Positions 42,956-57,799 of a stretch of DNA of 64,000 nt are shown in pieces. The stretch spans positions 62,001-126,000 of the forward strand of contig NZ_FTNA01000001.1 in the NCBI RefSeq assembly GCF_900156205.1, given 5' to 3'. The position numbers were made by a program, and so were the translations under genes. The notes under the pieces are model-generated. The model saw nothing but the letters and a program-made list of their open reading frames with translations, was not told where the DNA came from and did no database searches. The stretch is from Leptospira interrogans (GTDB taxonomy: Bacteria > Spirochaetota > Leptospiria > Leptospirales > Leptospiraceae). Each line of letters opens with the position of its first letter. Position 1 is the stretch's first letter.

Positions 42956-44065
42956 TTAATTTCTAAATTGAATATCCGCAGAGGAAGACTGGAAGTGGAT
43001 TACCTTTGTTTGGGTTTCTCTAAATTGTTTTGGAGACATTCCGGTCTCTTTTAGAAAGGCTTTATAAAAAGAAGAATTTGAATTAAAGCCAACTGCAATT
43101 CCAACAGAAACTACAGATCGAGAAGGATCGTTGATAAGCATTGATTTAGCTTCTTCTACCCTAAATCGATTGATATAATTGTTGAAATTCATACCTAGAT
43201 GGTTATTCAAAAAGAAAGAAAGTTGATGTACAGAAATTCCAAGTTCTTCCGAAACATCCGGAAGGCGAATATCTTCGTCTAAATAAATTCTTTCTTCTTT
43301 GATGATATGAATCAGTTTTTTTTCGAGAGCGCTTATATCTACATCGTGTAAAAGTGAACGTTTGACAAAGCTTTTTCCAGATTCTGAAGAGATTATATCT
43401 AACAAATTAGGGCGGATTAAGGTTAGAAAATAATAGAAAATGACAGTAAATGTGGTGTGTACACTGGAAAGTAAAATGAGAGATTTGTTTTCAAAAACGA
43501 TTCCGAGAATTTCCAGAGGAATACAAAGGGAAATTAAAATAACCAAACTAAGAATTGTTTTAAAACTCATCGCAGAAGATTCGTACTTTTTGTCGATGAA
43601 AATGTTTGCAACTGCGATTACGAAATATACGAATACATATAAATCTGCTGCAAATAGGAAAAATTCGAGTTCTTTGCTTCCTTGTTGTTCGTAAAAAGTA
43701 GCAATTGGAAGGCTAAGGATCAACGGGCCAATCAGATTCCAATAATAAATTAAAGGAAGTTTCGAATATCTTTTAAAACTCATAGTGGAAATTAAGAAGA
43801 TAAGGGTTCCACTCGCTGCTAAAGCGACAATATCGATTAAAAAGAGGAGTTTACGAAGCCAGGTTTGGGGAATCGTATTTAAGACGGATTCATCTATAAA
43901 TTGAAAGATTGCGGTGAAGATTAAAACTGACGATACTAGATAATCGATTTGTTTTCTTGCCCGAATCCAATTTCCAATTCCTAAAACTAAAGCGAAGCCC
44001 GCGCCGAATCTTATTAAGCTCAATAAGATCTCTTGATTTAATATCGAATCTAAAATATTCATCAT
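42956..44065 (-). CDS. AraC-family regulator with membrane sensor domain
   Basis: A 369-residue paralogue of the preceding gene. About seven membrane helices (to residue 225) precede a linker and an AraC double HTH (about 265-358) with VGIAVGFNSNSSFYKAFLKETGMSPKQFR. The pre-HTH segment (ERIYLDEDIRLPDVSEELGISVHQLSFFLN) aligns with [24 protein letters not shown] of its neighbour, so they are probably tandem duplicates. About 285 bp separates the genes, so each could have its own promoter. ATG at 44065. Confidence 0.88.
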   Translation of the reverse strand: MMNILDSILNQEILLSLIRFGAGFALVLGIGNWIRARKQIDYLVSSVLIFTAIFQFIDESVLNTIPQTWLRKLLFLIDIVALAASGTLIFLISTMSFKRYSKLPLIYYWNLIGPLILSLPIATFYEQQGSKELEFFLFAADLYVFVYFVIAVANIFIDKKYESSAMSFKTILSLVILISLCIPLEILGIVFENKSLILLSSVHTTFTVIFYYFLTLIRPNLLDIISSESGKSFVKRSLLHDVDISALEKKLIHIIKEERIYLDEDIRLPDVSEELGISVHQLSFFLNNHLGMNFNNYINRFRVEEAKSMLINDPSRSVVSVGIAVGFNSNSSFYKAFLKETGMSPKQFRETQTKVIHFQSSSADIQFRN

Positions 44066-46912
<2,847 letters not shown>

Positions 46913-47757
46913 GTTTCTAATTTAGAAATTAGTAAACTGACTTAAATCTTTAAACTGCTATATAGGTATATAACAGAGTACCTAATATCTTACTTGTGAT
47001 AGGTTTTTTTATAATAAAAACTTAAATTCCTAATTTTATAAGGATCAATCATAAAATTTTTCGTTATTTGATTATCTTTTTTTGAATATCTATAAATTCT
47101 AAAATTGGAACACTTCTTTCGTTGATGATAAAAAGATAATTAATTTTTTACACCAGTATAAATATTTTATGAAATTATCAAAATAAAGTATTCGAATTCT
47201 AATTATGAGTCCGAATTGATAAGTTAGAAAAACATAAAATCCTAAATGAAGCGTGGATTTTGTAAACATAAAAAGGCGAATCGTAAAAAAGTGGTCCTTT
47301 TATAGAATGCTGTGAATGAGTTCGTTGAATTTTATAAACTATAATTATGTCAAATGTTTTAGAAGATGTATTAAAGTTTGGAAAGTGTTTCAATATGGTA
47401 AATTTGAAAATTTGTAGCAAAGAATTCTTAATAAATACTTTGTTTTTTGAAATCATTTTAGCTGTTTCGCCTTAGATATTAATTTTTTTGTGAATTGGGT
47501 TTAGTCTTAAATGTGTTAGTCGAGAACAAGCCTAAATTATTTCGAGAAGAGCGTTAAAATAATAAAGTTCGGTGCTAGATACGCTCGGTTCAAATTTGAT
47601 TATTCAAAAAATTAAATATTCTATATATTTAATTTCCTAATGCTCGAATTAAGTTTGAAGCAAAGTAGGGGACCGACTTTGTATTAAATCCGTTGTCAGT
47701 GATTTGTTAGATATTCTTATGCGTAAGAGTATAAAATTTAAAACATGAGGAACACTA
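46913..47757. other. Gene-free spacer with repeat block
   Basis: About 845 bp. The dispersed block appears at 46976-47050 (GAGTACCTAATATCTT ... CCTAATTTTATAAGGATCA). No credible gene. GAGGA at 47747 serves the next gene. Confidence 0.5.
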
Positions 47758-48207
47758 ATGCAAGTTAGTAATGAGTTCGTTACATTCAATGTGCATGGAG
47801 CGTCTGTCAAAGTAATGTTGATTAAGTTGTCAGGAGTTGTAGATAATCGTTCTATTTTGAATGTTCGAGATATTATTTTATCTATTTTAGAAGAGTTTAT
47901 TGGATTATATATTTTGAACTTGAATGGAATCGAAAATGAAGAGTTTATCAATCTTACCAATTTTAGAAAGATGCTTTCTGATTCAATACGTATAAATCAT
48001 AAATGTATTATATACTCTGAATCTAAAAAGTTGGAATTATGGATTGAAAATTATTCTGTTTTTAATGGAGTATATCTTGTTAAAAATGATACTGAATTAA
48101 CTCAAGTTTTAAACGAAAAAATTATACACGATGATTTTGTTGAAAGTTCAAATGATGAATCTGATATTCGATTGCATTTGGATTATTTAATCAAAGACGG
48201 ATATTGA
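47758..48207 (+). CDS. Degenerate STAS-like protein
   Basis: A 149-residue, AT-rich gene. The pattern MLIKLSGVVDNRSILNVRD, YILNLNGIENEEFI, then a helix and KCIIYSESKKLELWI follows the beta-alpha order of STAS anti-sigma antagonists. The usual phosphorylated Ser/Thr of the DSSGL turn is replaced (NEEFINLT). If it is STAS-fold it should bind partners without phospho-control. GAGGA 7 nt before the ATG is a good ribosome-binding site. It is isolated by about 845 bp upstream and 930 bp downstream. The assignment rests on pattern, not on a clear motif. Confidence 0.55.
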   Translation: MQVSNEFVTFNVHGASVKVMLIKLSGVVDNRSILNVRDIILSILEEFIGLYILNLNGIENEEFINLTNFRKMLSDSIRINHKCIIYSESKKLELWIENYSVFNGVYLVKNDTELTQVLNEKIIHDDFVESSNDESDIRLHLDYLIKDGY

Positions 48208-48513
48208 TTACTTACGATTCAATTAAAAAGAAGATTTATTTTTAAAACTGATTTTAAAAATAAAAACCTCTACTCTATAAAAATCTAAAGACCAACAATT
48301 TCCAAAAGCCAAATTCTTTATATTTTAAGTTGTATTCGAAAACGATATAACAAAGACATAATATTTTTTCTGGAAAAGATTTTGTAAAAATGAGTTTTTA
48401 TTGAATGACAATCTTTAAAGGGCGGTTTTATGAAAAAAATGGATATTTGAAAATGCCATTTTGAATTTTATAAAACTTCTTTAAAACATTCAGTCTATAG
48501 GATCAATTAAAAT

Positions 48514-48617
48514 TAGATTTGTTGAAAAATTAATTCTCCATCGATTTCCATTTTATGGAAATAGTCAGTTGAAACAGTTTTATTAATTTTCTACTATGGA
48601 ATTTTTTAATAAATTTA
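48514..48617. repeat. MITE-like repeat family 1, copy C
   Basis: About 104 bp. The left end TAGATTTGTTGAAAAATTAA is followed by TTCTCC, with TATGG in the centre right; the right end AATTTTTTAATAAATTTA is eroded. It abuts a family-2 element that starts 4 bp later. Confidence 0.7.
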
Positions 48618-48620
48618 TTG

Positions 48621-48890
48621 TTTAACATGAGTTCGAAGTAAGGATTAAAAAAATTGGAATCTGAACTTTACAGATCGATTCTTTAAATGTGGGAACTACC
48701 ATAATTTATAAAATAGAAGTTTATAACACTTGAATCTGTTGTATTTCAAAGTAGGGAACTACCATAAAATTTAGGTTTGTCTATAAATGATGTGGGAACT
48801 CCTGCAAATCACGATTTTACAAACAAATTTTAAAATTGTAGGAACTACTCATACTTTTAGAAAATTTTTTCTTACGCCGAATTCACGTTA
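48621..48890. repeat. Family-2 element with four palindromes, 270 bp
   Basis: The left end TTTAACATGAGTTCGAAGTA (48621) and right end CTTACGCCGAATTCACGTTA (48871-48890) are inverted. Inside are palindromes at 48687-48706, 48749-48767, 48789-48808 and 48836-48853, all in one orientation. The interior is closely similar to the shorter element at 61031. Confidence 0.8.
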
Positions 48891-49141
48891 TTTAATTTTT
48901 ACTTCAAAAATAAACGATTTGAAAGTTCAAGTTTGCTTAATATCTCTACAAGCAAAAAATATGAGTTAAAGCTTATTTTATAGATAGAGACGTCTTAAGG
49001 GATTATTTCAAAGACACTTTAGAGTTTGTAAGATTTTTTGAAAATAAATGAAAAATTTTTGATATTGTATTCAATTTAGATATTTCTTCTGAACCCGAAA
49101 TAAAAATCAACTTCGAGTTCAGAAAAAAAGATAGGCGATGA

Positions 49142-49540
<399 letters not shown>

Positions 49541-49550
49541 TTTTGTTTTC

Positions 49551-50549
49551 CTAAAAGTTAATGTTAATTTTCATTTCGATTTTCTGATCCTTTTCTACCG
49601 AATGTAAATTTGGATTTGCCGGCATTTCTTGAAAGAAAAAAGAGAATGTAGCCGGAAAAGTGACTAGTGCGGTATTGAATATATAAGTGCAGATTAAAGA
49701 TATTAGAAAAAGTTGATTTAAGTTTTTGTGTTTATTAAATTCTCCATTTGGTTGTTCTATCCAAAGAATAGAGCCGTCTCCCTGAGGAACAAATAAAGGA
49801 TTTTTTCCTTCTGAATTTTTTGCTTCTATAAATTCATAAATGCTTCCTATGGCAAAAAATGCAGCAGCTCCCATCAAGGTATATCCACTTTTTGTATATC
49901 CTTGATTTTTAATATAGTAACCAGGAATTAAATAATCCAAAATTGTAATTGGTTGAATTTCTTTTTCTTTCGGAGGAGGTTCTGCTTTTTTTTCGTTGGC
50001 TCTATAAAACACTGAAGCAATTTCTTCTTTTGGAATTAGAACCGGATTTGGATCTGATTCGTTTTGAACCGAAATGCCACCTTCATTTACACTTTGAATA
50101 AGGGATAAAACTTCCTTTTTATCTTTAGAAATGATCCGTATTTGAAAACCTGTTTTAGAAAGTTGTTCTAAAATTTTGGTAGAAGGTGTTTCTATACTGA
50201 TCGATTCCAAATCTTTAAAAGAGGCTCTGAGATACCGGTTATTTTCGTCCACATAATAGACAGTATTCGTATTGAGTTTAATAAGTTTTTGGCTGCATTT
50301 AGGTTCAGGTTGTTCTTTAAAATGAATACAAAGAAGATTTCCTTCCTCTTCGAAAAATATTTCGGCTATGTCTTTTTTAAAAATTTTTATATCTTCACCT
50401 TCGGTTGTAATGATAATATAATCCGATGTTCCTTCGGTTTCTTTTAAATCTCCTGAAAGCTGTTCTCCCGATTTTAAAATTACCCTATGAGCATATAGAT
50501 GACTTGTTAGAAAAGTAAAAAGTAAAATATAAATTAGAGTTTTTCTCAT
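49551..50549 (-). CDS. Exported protein with repeated beta module
   Basis: A 332-residue protein, not recognised by name. It has a signal peptide (MRKTLIYILLFTFLTSHLYA), then two related small beta units, VILKSGEQLSGDLKETEG through KKDIAEIFF (about 22-68) and IRIISKDKKEVLSL through PKEEIASVFYR (about 130-175). A third copy type occurs at the end of the FecR protein at 56688. Membrane helices follow at about 220-240 and 270-300. The start overlaps the TPR gene stop by 4 bp, so translation is coupled. In this operon it may be an envelope component of a signalling pathway. Confidence 0.7.
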   Translation of the reverse strand: MRKTLIYILLFTFLTSHLYAHRVILKSGEQLSGDLKETEGTSDYIIITTEGEDIKIFKKDIAEIFFEEEGNLLCIHFKEQPEPKCSQKLIKLNTNTVYYVDENNRYLRASFKDLESISIETPSTKILEQLSKTGFQIRIISKDKKEVLSLIQSVNEGGISVQNESDPNPVLIPKEEIASVFYRANEKKAEPPPKEKEIQPITILDYLIPGYYIKNQGYTKSGYTLMGAAAFFAIGSIYEFIEAKNSEGKNPLFVPQGDGSILWIEQPNGEFNKHKNLNQLFLISLICTYIFNTALVTFPATFSFFFQEMPANPNLHSVEKDQKIEMKININF

Positions 50550-52003
50550 TTAGACAACTCGATTTGAATCGGAGAACTTAGACTGATTTTCTTTTTAGAA
50601 TTCTTTTCGATTAAGGTAATGGATTGGTCGTCTTCAAAAATAGCTTTTAAGAACGGAGTCTTTTCTTTGTTTTGAACAAATAGAAGTTTATGAGAACTTT
50701 TGATAGAATTTTTCATAAGACCTATCGAATCGATTGTATAAGTTGCGATTGTAATTGGGAAATGAGCCGAGAAAAGTTTGGTTTCGTCTCCGTTTATGAT
50801 AATCTTATCTCCGTAAACTGGAACAGAATCAGTGACTTGAATAGCGATGTAATTTTTGCTTTCAGCCTTGGTTTCTTCTTCCGCTTTTTTTAAGAAAGCT
50901 TCTGATTTGGCGACCACTGCTTGTAGTTCTGAACTTAAGAGACTTTTCTTTTCTTCATCAGCGCGTCCAGTTTTATTAGGATTGAATAAACTTTCCTCGG
51001 CGCTAGAGTGTTTTAGTTTTTCGGAAGATGCTTTGATTTCTGCGGCTTCGCTTGCGTCTCCGAGCCTTTCAGCATTTTTATCCGAAATTTTTGCAATATC
51101 GTTTCCTGCGTTGTAATAGTGACCCAACATCATCAATCTACGATTTGCCTTGATTGCAATTTCTTTGTTGGTATTGGAAAATGCAAGTTTTGCATATTCT
51201 GTGATGGCAGCGTTTTGATTACCGGTCTTTTCTAAAGAATATCCTTGAATGTATTTCATCTCCGCAGAAGCCATATCGGATTTTGCAAATTCTTCTAAAA
51301 CTTTAGAGTAGTTTCCTTTTGCGAAATAGGCTCTTGCCCTGGATTCAGGACTATCAAAGTTTTCTTCAATTTCTTTAGCGCTTTGTTTGGACCTTTGTAT
51401 GATTGCGATTAAAATTTCTGCATCGTTTGCAAATACGGTTCCGGGATTATTTTCTAAAACAGATTCTAAATCTTTGAGAGCGTGATCGAATTCTCCCTGG
51501 ACAGCGAGACAAAAACCTTGGTGTAAAAGAATAAATCCGCTTTCGTCTGTTCCTTTGGCAAATGCTTCTGTTGATTCTCCATAAGCTTGATAAGCTTCTT
51601 TGTATGCTTGGTTTCTTTCCAAAGCAAAGGCGTGTTCTAAAAGGCGGATTTTAGTTGAGCTGATTTCGAAATCGATTGGAGGTTTACCAGTGACAAAACG
51701 AACTGCATTGATCAAAACAGAACCAAAACTCTGTAGAACTCCAACACTGAATGTTTCTAATTGATTACTTTCAATTAAAGAACTTTGTAAATTATTCAGA
51801 TTCATCTCCGCTCGAATATTGTCTCTATTGGACAAAATACTTTCGAACTTAGATCTTAGAATTTCACTCGAGAAAGAAAAATTGAATAGTTTTCTTTTTT
51901 CCAGAGTGACTTTTAATTCATAGAGTTTTGTATCCAGTACGATTAATCCAAAAAAAACGATCAATAGGAATCCTACAATTGCGATGAAAAAACTCTTTTT
52001 CAT
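50546..52003 (-). CDS. TPR-repeat protein with N-terminal membrane anchor
   Basis: A 485-residue protein. One membrane helix at the N-terminus (FFIAIVGFLLIVFFGLIVL) is followed by tetratricopeptide-like helices at about 125-300 (AYKEAYQAYGEST, GFCLAVQGEFDHALKDLES, YFAKGNYSKVLEEFAK, GYSLEKTGNQNAAITEYAK). A Ser/Ala/Glu-rich coiled-coil linker comes next, and then a beta-rich C-terminal domain (about 395-485). It starts 2 bp after the phosphatase gene's stop and overlaps the next gene by 4 bp. It is probably a scaffold facing the periplasm that connects the phosphatase and the envelope protein; that is inference. Confidence 0.8.
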   Translation of the reverse strand: MKKSFFIAIVGFLLIVFFGLIVLDTKLYELKVTLEKRKLFNFSFSSEILRSKFESILSNRDNIRAEMNLNNLQSSLIESNQLETFSVGVLQSFGSVLINAVRFVTGKPPIDFEISSTKIRLLEHAFALERNQAYKEAYQAYGESTEAFAKGTDESGFILLHQGFCLAVQGEFDHALKDLESVLENNPGTVFANDAEILIAIIQRSKQSAKEIEENFDSPESRARAYFAKGNYSKVLEEFAKSDMASAEMKYIQGYSLEKTGNQNAAITEYAKLAFSNTNKEIAIKANRRLMMLGHYYNAGNDIAKISDKNAERLGDASEAAEIKASSEKLKHSSAEESLFNPNKTGRADEEKKSLLSSELQAVVAKSEAFLKKAEEETKAESKNYIAIQVTDSVPVYGDKIIINGDETKLFSAHFPITIATYTIDSIGLMKNSIKSSHKLLFVQNKEKTPFLKAIFEDDQSITLIEKNSKKKISLSSPIQIELSK

Positions 52004-52005
52004 TT

Positions 52006-53493
<1,488 letters not shown>

Positions 53494-54116
53494 GGTCAAG
53501 ATAGATTATCGTTCTTGAATGAGTCAAAATCATTGCATACTATAAAGTGAATCGTTTTGTTTCTGGGAGCCTAATGGTACACTTGAGTCACAATCGTTTC
53601 AAAAGAAGTCAAAAAGTTTTTGACGCTTTGGATACGACATAGATCCGCAATATTCTGTAGCAGTAAAAATTAAAAAGAATTTCTTTTTTGTAAATCGAGA
53701 TAGACCTAACGTATTATTTCGTATTCTTTCCCATTTCAATTTAAAATTTTGAAATCAACAACTCAAAAATGATTCTATACATTTTTAATGCATATTTCCA
53801 AAATTATAATAAGCTTTTCAGAAAATAAAATCTTTCATATAAAAATTTTTAAGTTTCTCCTTACGAAATCCGAGTACTCAAAATAAATTTTTACAAATTA
53901 GTTTTGGTCATTTCAAAGAGGAATTGATTTCAATACAATAATCGATTTTTTACTATTTACTTTCCAATTCGAAATTCGTTTTAAGAATGTAAAACATCAT
54001 TCAAAATCAATAAAAAAGTAATATTGAACTCAATAAAAATAAGTATTATAAATTTATTATATAAGTTTTATTTGATTCAAATTCATTTTATAGAAGTAGT
54101 AAATTATCTCTATAAA

Positions 54117-54217
54117 TAAAGTTATTAAAAAATGAAATTCTCCATCTGTTTCTATTGTATGAAAACGGTCGGTTGAAGCAATTTTGTTCGCCAGTATGGA
54201 ATTTTTTAACAACTCTA
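54117..54217. repeat. MITE-like repeat family 1, copy D
   Basis: About 101 bp from TAAAGTTATTAAAAAATGAA to the right end TTTTTTAACAACTCTA, with the shared core ATGAAAACGGTCGGTTGAAG. No coding capacity. Confidence 0.8.
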
Positions 54218-54229
54218 ATGTTTAAATTG

Positions 54230-54845
54230 TTTATGTGAGAATCGAACCTCGAATGTAAATAAAAGTGCCTAACTTTTTAGTTTCTAAAGATTAAAAGTGG
54301 TGGAGTTCCTACATTTTGTTTTACCGACCCAAAAAACTTTTTCCTTTGGAAGAATATTTGACTTTCACTCTGAAACTTGAGTTTGTATGAGTTCCCACAA
54401 ATTAAGTCACATTACGAATTTTTAAATGGTCATTCTTCGTAATTGAAATTTGTATGAGATCTTACATTTTTTAAATTTATCTGTAAGATATAGATTTGTG
54501 GTAGTTCCTACAAAGTTAAAGCTCTTACTATTCGGGTATATGAAAGTAACACTAAAAATTAACGATCAATTTTGCAAAGAGGTAGGAGTAGTTTTAAAAA
54601 TTGTTTCTAGTTCGGAATCGTTCTTTTTTAAAAAATCTTACATTTTTGAACAAACTAGCTTATCATAGTATTATTTTCATATGTCCAAGTAATAAAATAA
54701 ATTCTTCGTTAACAAACGTATGATGATATTTTGCATATTTTTAAAATCTAACTGTAAAACTTGAATTTGTATGAGTTCCCACATTTTGTTTTACGGAAAA
54801 TCATATTTGATAAAACGAATTTATTACGTCGAATTTACATTGAAT
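54230..54845. repeat. Possible long family-2 element with five palindromes
   Basis: Degenerate ends (TTTATGTGAGAATCGA at 54230; TTACGTCGAATTTACATTGAA at 54823-54843) flank GGGAACT-type palindromes at 54297-54316, 54382-54401, 54449-54469, 54495-54513 and 54767-54786, all in the TAGTTCC orientation. A 72-codon frame inside follows the repeats and is not credible. Confidence 0.5.
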
Positions 54846-54870
54846 TTAACAAAATGGAATTCTTGTGTAT

Positions 54871-54963
54871 TCGATTCATTGAAAAATTAATTTTCTTCTG
54901 TTTTTTTCATTAAAGTGAATAGGAAAAATTGTTTGTAGATATGGATTTTTTTCAACAATTCTA
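54871..54963. repeat. MITE-like repeat family 1, copy E
   Basis: About 93 bp from TCGATTCATTGAAAAATTAA to the right end TTTTTTTCAACAATTCTA. It is more diverged than the others in the middle. Confidence 0.65.
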
Positions 54964-55112
54964 ATACACAAAATTAAGATTATTATGTAGAAATCGAGTG
55001 AGACAAATAGATAAAATCATTCTGTAAAAAGTAGATAAGTTTTTCAAAAACTAACATCATTTGAAATGATTTATATTTTCTAGGGTTATTTCTTTTTTAC
55101 GTAAAATTTAAA

Positions 55113-55820
55113 TTAAGATTTAGGAAAGTTTTCTAAAAGTTCTTTATTTTTCAATTTTTGTTCTTTAAGCATCTGATAGTTTTCACTTTTAATCGCCTTA
55201 AAGTTTTGAATGATTTTCATTTTTTCCTTCATAAATTCTTTGAGAGGTTCTGCCAATAATTCCTTACCATTCCAAGATGCTTGTTCTCCTGCTTGAAGAT
55301 TTAAATCGTTTCCTGAAGAAGGATGAACTGTGACTTCTCCTTCGTTTACAAAAACTCCTTCAGGAATATCCGAATCCTCATTTTTAGGAGCTTTTGTTTT
55401 TTCTTCGCTGATTACAAATTGAGTTCCGCGAACTCCAGCAGTGTAAGAGGCTGAACTTATTTCTAGTTCTTCCTTTTTATTAGATTTTTGGACGTTTGTA
55501 AATAGTTTACCGGAAACTAAAGTAAGTTTTGCAGTGTTTTTAGAATTATCTGAAAAAAGTTCTGCAATTTCAATTTTCGTAAATGGGGCTATCCTGATTA
55601 CGGCATTTGCACCTAATTGTAAATCAGCTTTTCCTTCTCCAGTTTCTACTTTTGCGTTTTTTGTTAATATAACGTTTTTCTTAAGTGTTTCTATTTTCCC
55701 TGCTTGAGAATACTGAACTTTTCCAGTTACAAAAAGTACAATTGCGATTTCCTCATCTGCAAAAAGAATTTGAGGTAAGAATAGGTAAAAAGCAACAAGG
55801 AATAAAACGTTATGAATCAT
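55113..55820 (-). CDS. Exported FecR-domain protein
   Basis: A 235-residue protein. A signal peptide (about 1-21) is followed by a FecR domain (about 25-180) with VTGKVQYSQAGK, KADLQLGANAVIRIAPFTKIEI and the hallmark YTAGVRGTQFVISEE. The last 45 residues are a Lys/Glu-rich helix. Unlike classical FecR anti-sigma regulators it lacks the cytoplasmic N-terminal part, so it is a stand-alone envelope version. It lies downstream of the sigma/FecR/HAMP genes on the same strand but separated by 252 bp and a MITE-like repeat. Confidence 0.87.
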   Translation of the reverse strand: MIHNVLFLVAFYLFLPQILFADEEIAIVLFVTGKVQYSQAGKIETLKKNVILTKNAKVETGEGKADLQLGANAVIRIAPFTKIEIAELFSDNSKNTAKLTLVSGKLFTNVQKSNKKEELEISSASYTAGVRGTQFVISEEKTKAPKNEDSDIPEGVFVNEGEVTVHPSSGNDLNLQAGEQASWNGKELLAEPLKEFMKEKMKIIQNFKAIKSENYQMLKEQKLKNKELLENFPKS

Positions 55821-55932
55821 ATCGGAAAAATTTACACGGATTTCTTAAAAAATCTACAATTAATTTTCAAATATTAAAAACTGTTTTTGTAATCTGAGAT
55901 TCATTCCTAAAAACAATTGTTTTGATTATATT

Positions 55933-56034
55933 TAGGGTTGCTGAAAATTAATTCTCCATCTTATTTCTGTTTCATGAAATGATCAATTGAATCAGTTTTG
56001 TGAATCGCCGTTATGAAATTTTTTAACAACTCTA
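55933..56034. repeat. MITE-like repeat family 1, copy F
   Basis: About 102 bp from TAGGGTTGCTGAAAATTAAT to the right end AAATTTTTTAACAACTCTA. It lies between the HAMP protein gene and the stand-alone FecR gene and may have separated a former operon. Confidence 0.78.
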
Positions 56035-56072
56035 ATGAAAGAAAGTTTTCTTCACCTTTAGTGAGAAAAAAT

Positions 56073-56624
56073 TTAGTTTTTTCTATTGTTGATTCTGGTT
56101 TCAATGACCTGATTGAGAAGATCTGCAAGTTCTTGAAATTCATCTCCTTTTCGAATCTTGATCTTCCGAGCCGGTTCTTCTCCTGCTGCTAATTTTCTAA
56201 GTTGATTTTTGATATTGTAAATAGGTCCGGCCATTTTGTGAGAATAGATTATAGTAAAGATTGTGGTCATTCCCAAGAACAAACAGGATAAAAAGAGTAT
56301 TCCTTTTACTTGAATTGTAAACATATCTAGTTTATGATCGTAGTCCGGAAGAAAAATTTCCCTTTCCACAAATTTTTCCCTTTCCACTCCGTTGTGATCT
56401 TCGAAACCTTTTTGATATACTTTAATAGGGTCATTTCTCAAACGAAAAACAACTCCTTTGTCGAACTTAGTATAGTTTAACCAGTATAGAAAACCTAACG
56501 TCAAGATAAGGCCAAAAACAATGAGTAAGGAATAATTTAATAAAAACTTAAATTGGAAATCTTGATCTACAATGTAGTTACTAAAAATTCTTTTCTTGCC
56601 GGCGTCTTCTTTTGCCATTGCCAT
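56073..56624 (-). CDS. Two-helix membrane protein with HAMP domain
   Basis: A 183-residue protein. Membrane helices at about 30-50 and 105-128 flank a short periplasmic loop. A HAMP-like region follows (YSHKMAGPIYNIKNQLRKLAAGE, then RKGDEFQELADLLNQV), and the protein stops soon after it, with no output domain. It may transmit a conformational signal to a separate partner. The ATG at 56624 has GAGGAA 8 nt upstream. It is 63 bp after the FecR anti-sigma-like gene and probably in its operon. Confidence 0.8.
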   Translation of the reverse strand: MAMAKEDAGKKRIFSNYIVDQDFQFKFLLNYSLLIVFGLILTLGFLYWLNYTKFDKGVVFRLRNDPIKVYQKGFEDHNGVEREKFVEREIFLPDYDHKLDMFTIQVKGILFLSCLFLGMTTIFTIIYSHKMAGPIYNIKNQLRKLAAGEEPARKIKIRKGDEFQELADLLNQVIETRINNRKN

Positions 56625-56687
56625 GTAATGGTTCCTCGTGAACTAAATATCCCGATTTACCGACCGACTGTCAAAGAGAATTTATTT

Positions 56688-57779
56688 TCAGTAGAGTTGA
56701 ATTACTTCAGAGACGGATTCTCTCTGAATAACAATTTCTTTTTCAAGAGTTTGAATGTACATCGCTTTTTCATCCATGTCTACGATTACACCTTCGATCT
56801 CTTTTCCATTGATCAAAATAATTTTTTCTAATCTTTGGAAGTCCGTTAGTAACTCTTGTCTGTTTGAATAGGTTCGGTTTTTATCTCGAGGAATGTTTTC
56901 AATTGGCAGTTTTTCGAATTCGGTTTCTAAACGATTTTTTTCGAAATCGTTTAAATGACTGCGAACAAAACCCTTTTGATTTACAAAAATTCCCTGATTT
57001 GGCTCTATAACTTGTTCACCTTCGGGAGCTGATTTTTGAGATTCTACGTGAGTGCTAACTGCTACTCGACCTTCTAAAACTTCTACTTTGGTTCCTTGTC
57101 CAGGAATATTCTGAAAACTAAAACTTGTACCTCTTACTTCCGCGCTTAAATTTTCGGAACGAACTATAAATTCTTCTTTTTTAAGATTTTTATGAATATG
57201 AGCTAATAATTCTCCCTTTTCTAAATCGATTCCAATTTTGTAATGGGTGGAAAGATCAATTAATCGAAAGGAGACTTCTGAATCAGAAAGTACTCTTACT
57301 ACAATTCCATCGGACACTTTTAAGTTCAAAATGGCTTTAGAACCAGTGACTACTCTCTGGCCTTCTTGGATTCGTACCCCTGGTTTTAAAAGAATTTTGT
57401 CTTTTGGATCGGAGGAGGTGAGGTAGGCTTCTCCTTCTACTTGTGAAATTTCTACCCCCCCTTTTTCAACTCCGAGAGAGGGCTTATCCTTAAGAATAGA
57501 ATAATATCCTAATGTAACTGCAAAAAGAAATATCGCTGCCGCTGAAATTCCCCAAATGAGTTTATTTTTTGTAAAATCGGAAAAGGAAAGTATTTTAGAA
57601 GAATTTTTACTGGCCTGGGCATAAAGAGATTCGAAGTCTGATTTTTGGGGTGAATATTCTACCCAAGAATTGCTCAAACCTTTAGCCAGCCATTCTATTG
57701 AAGGACTAAGATCGTTTTGTTTTCCTTCGAAAAGAATTTCTTGAATCTTTTGTTCCCTTTTCATTCCCGGTTCTTCCAT
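56688..57779 (-). CDS. FecR-domain membrane protein, probable sigma regulator
   Basis: A 363-residue protein. It has a cytoplasmic N-terminal segment of about 72 residues, one membrane helix (IWGISAAAIFLFAVTLGYY) and a periplasmic FecR domain (about 100-260) with LKPGVRIQEGQRVVTGSKA and the hallmark SAEVRGTSFSF. The final 45 residues (IILINGKEIEGVIVDMDE onward) form a small beta module also seen in the protein at 49551. The gene starts 20 bp after the ECF sigma gene, the classical sigma/anti-sigma pairing, so the N-terminal part likely binds the sigma factor. Confidence 0.88.
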   Translation of the reverse strand: MEEPGMKREQKIQEILFEGKQNDLSPSIEWLAKGLSNSWVEYSPQKSDFESLYAQASKNSSKILSFSDFTKNKLIWGISAAAIFLFAVTLGYYSILKDKPSLGVEKGGVEISQVEGEAYLTSSDPKDKILLKPGVRIQEGQRVVTGSKAILNLKVSDGIVVRVLSDSEVSFRLIDLSTHYKIGIDLEKGELLAHIHKNLKKEEFIVRSENLSAEVRGTSFSFQNIPGQGTKVEVLEGRVAVSTHVESQKSAPEGEQVIEPNQGIFVNQKGFVRSHLNDFEKNRLETEFEKLPIENIPRDKNRTYSNRQELLTDFQRLEKIILINGKEIEGVIVDMDEKAMYIQTLEKEIVIQRESVSEVIQLY

Positions 57780-57799
57780 TTTTATCTATGATTCTACGA

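Noticed and set aside
54450..54668. A 72-codon frame among palindromes
   Set aside because: It is composed of repeat sequence with biased codons and no supporting signal.
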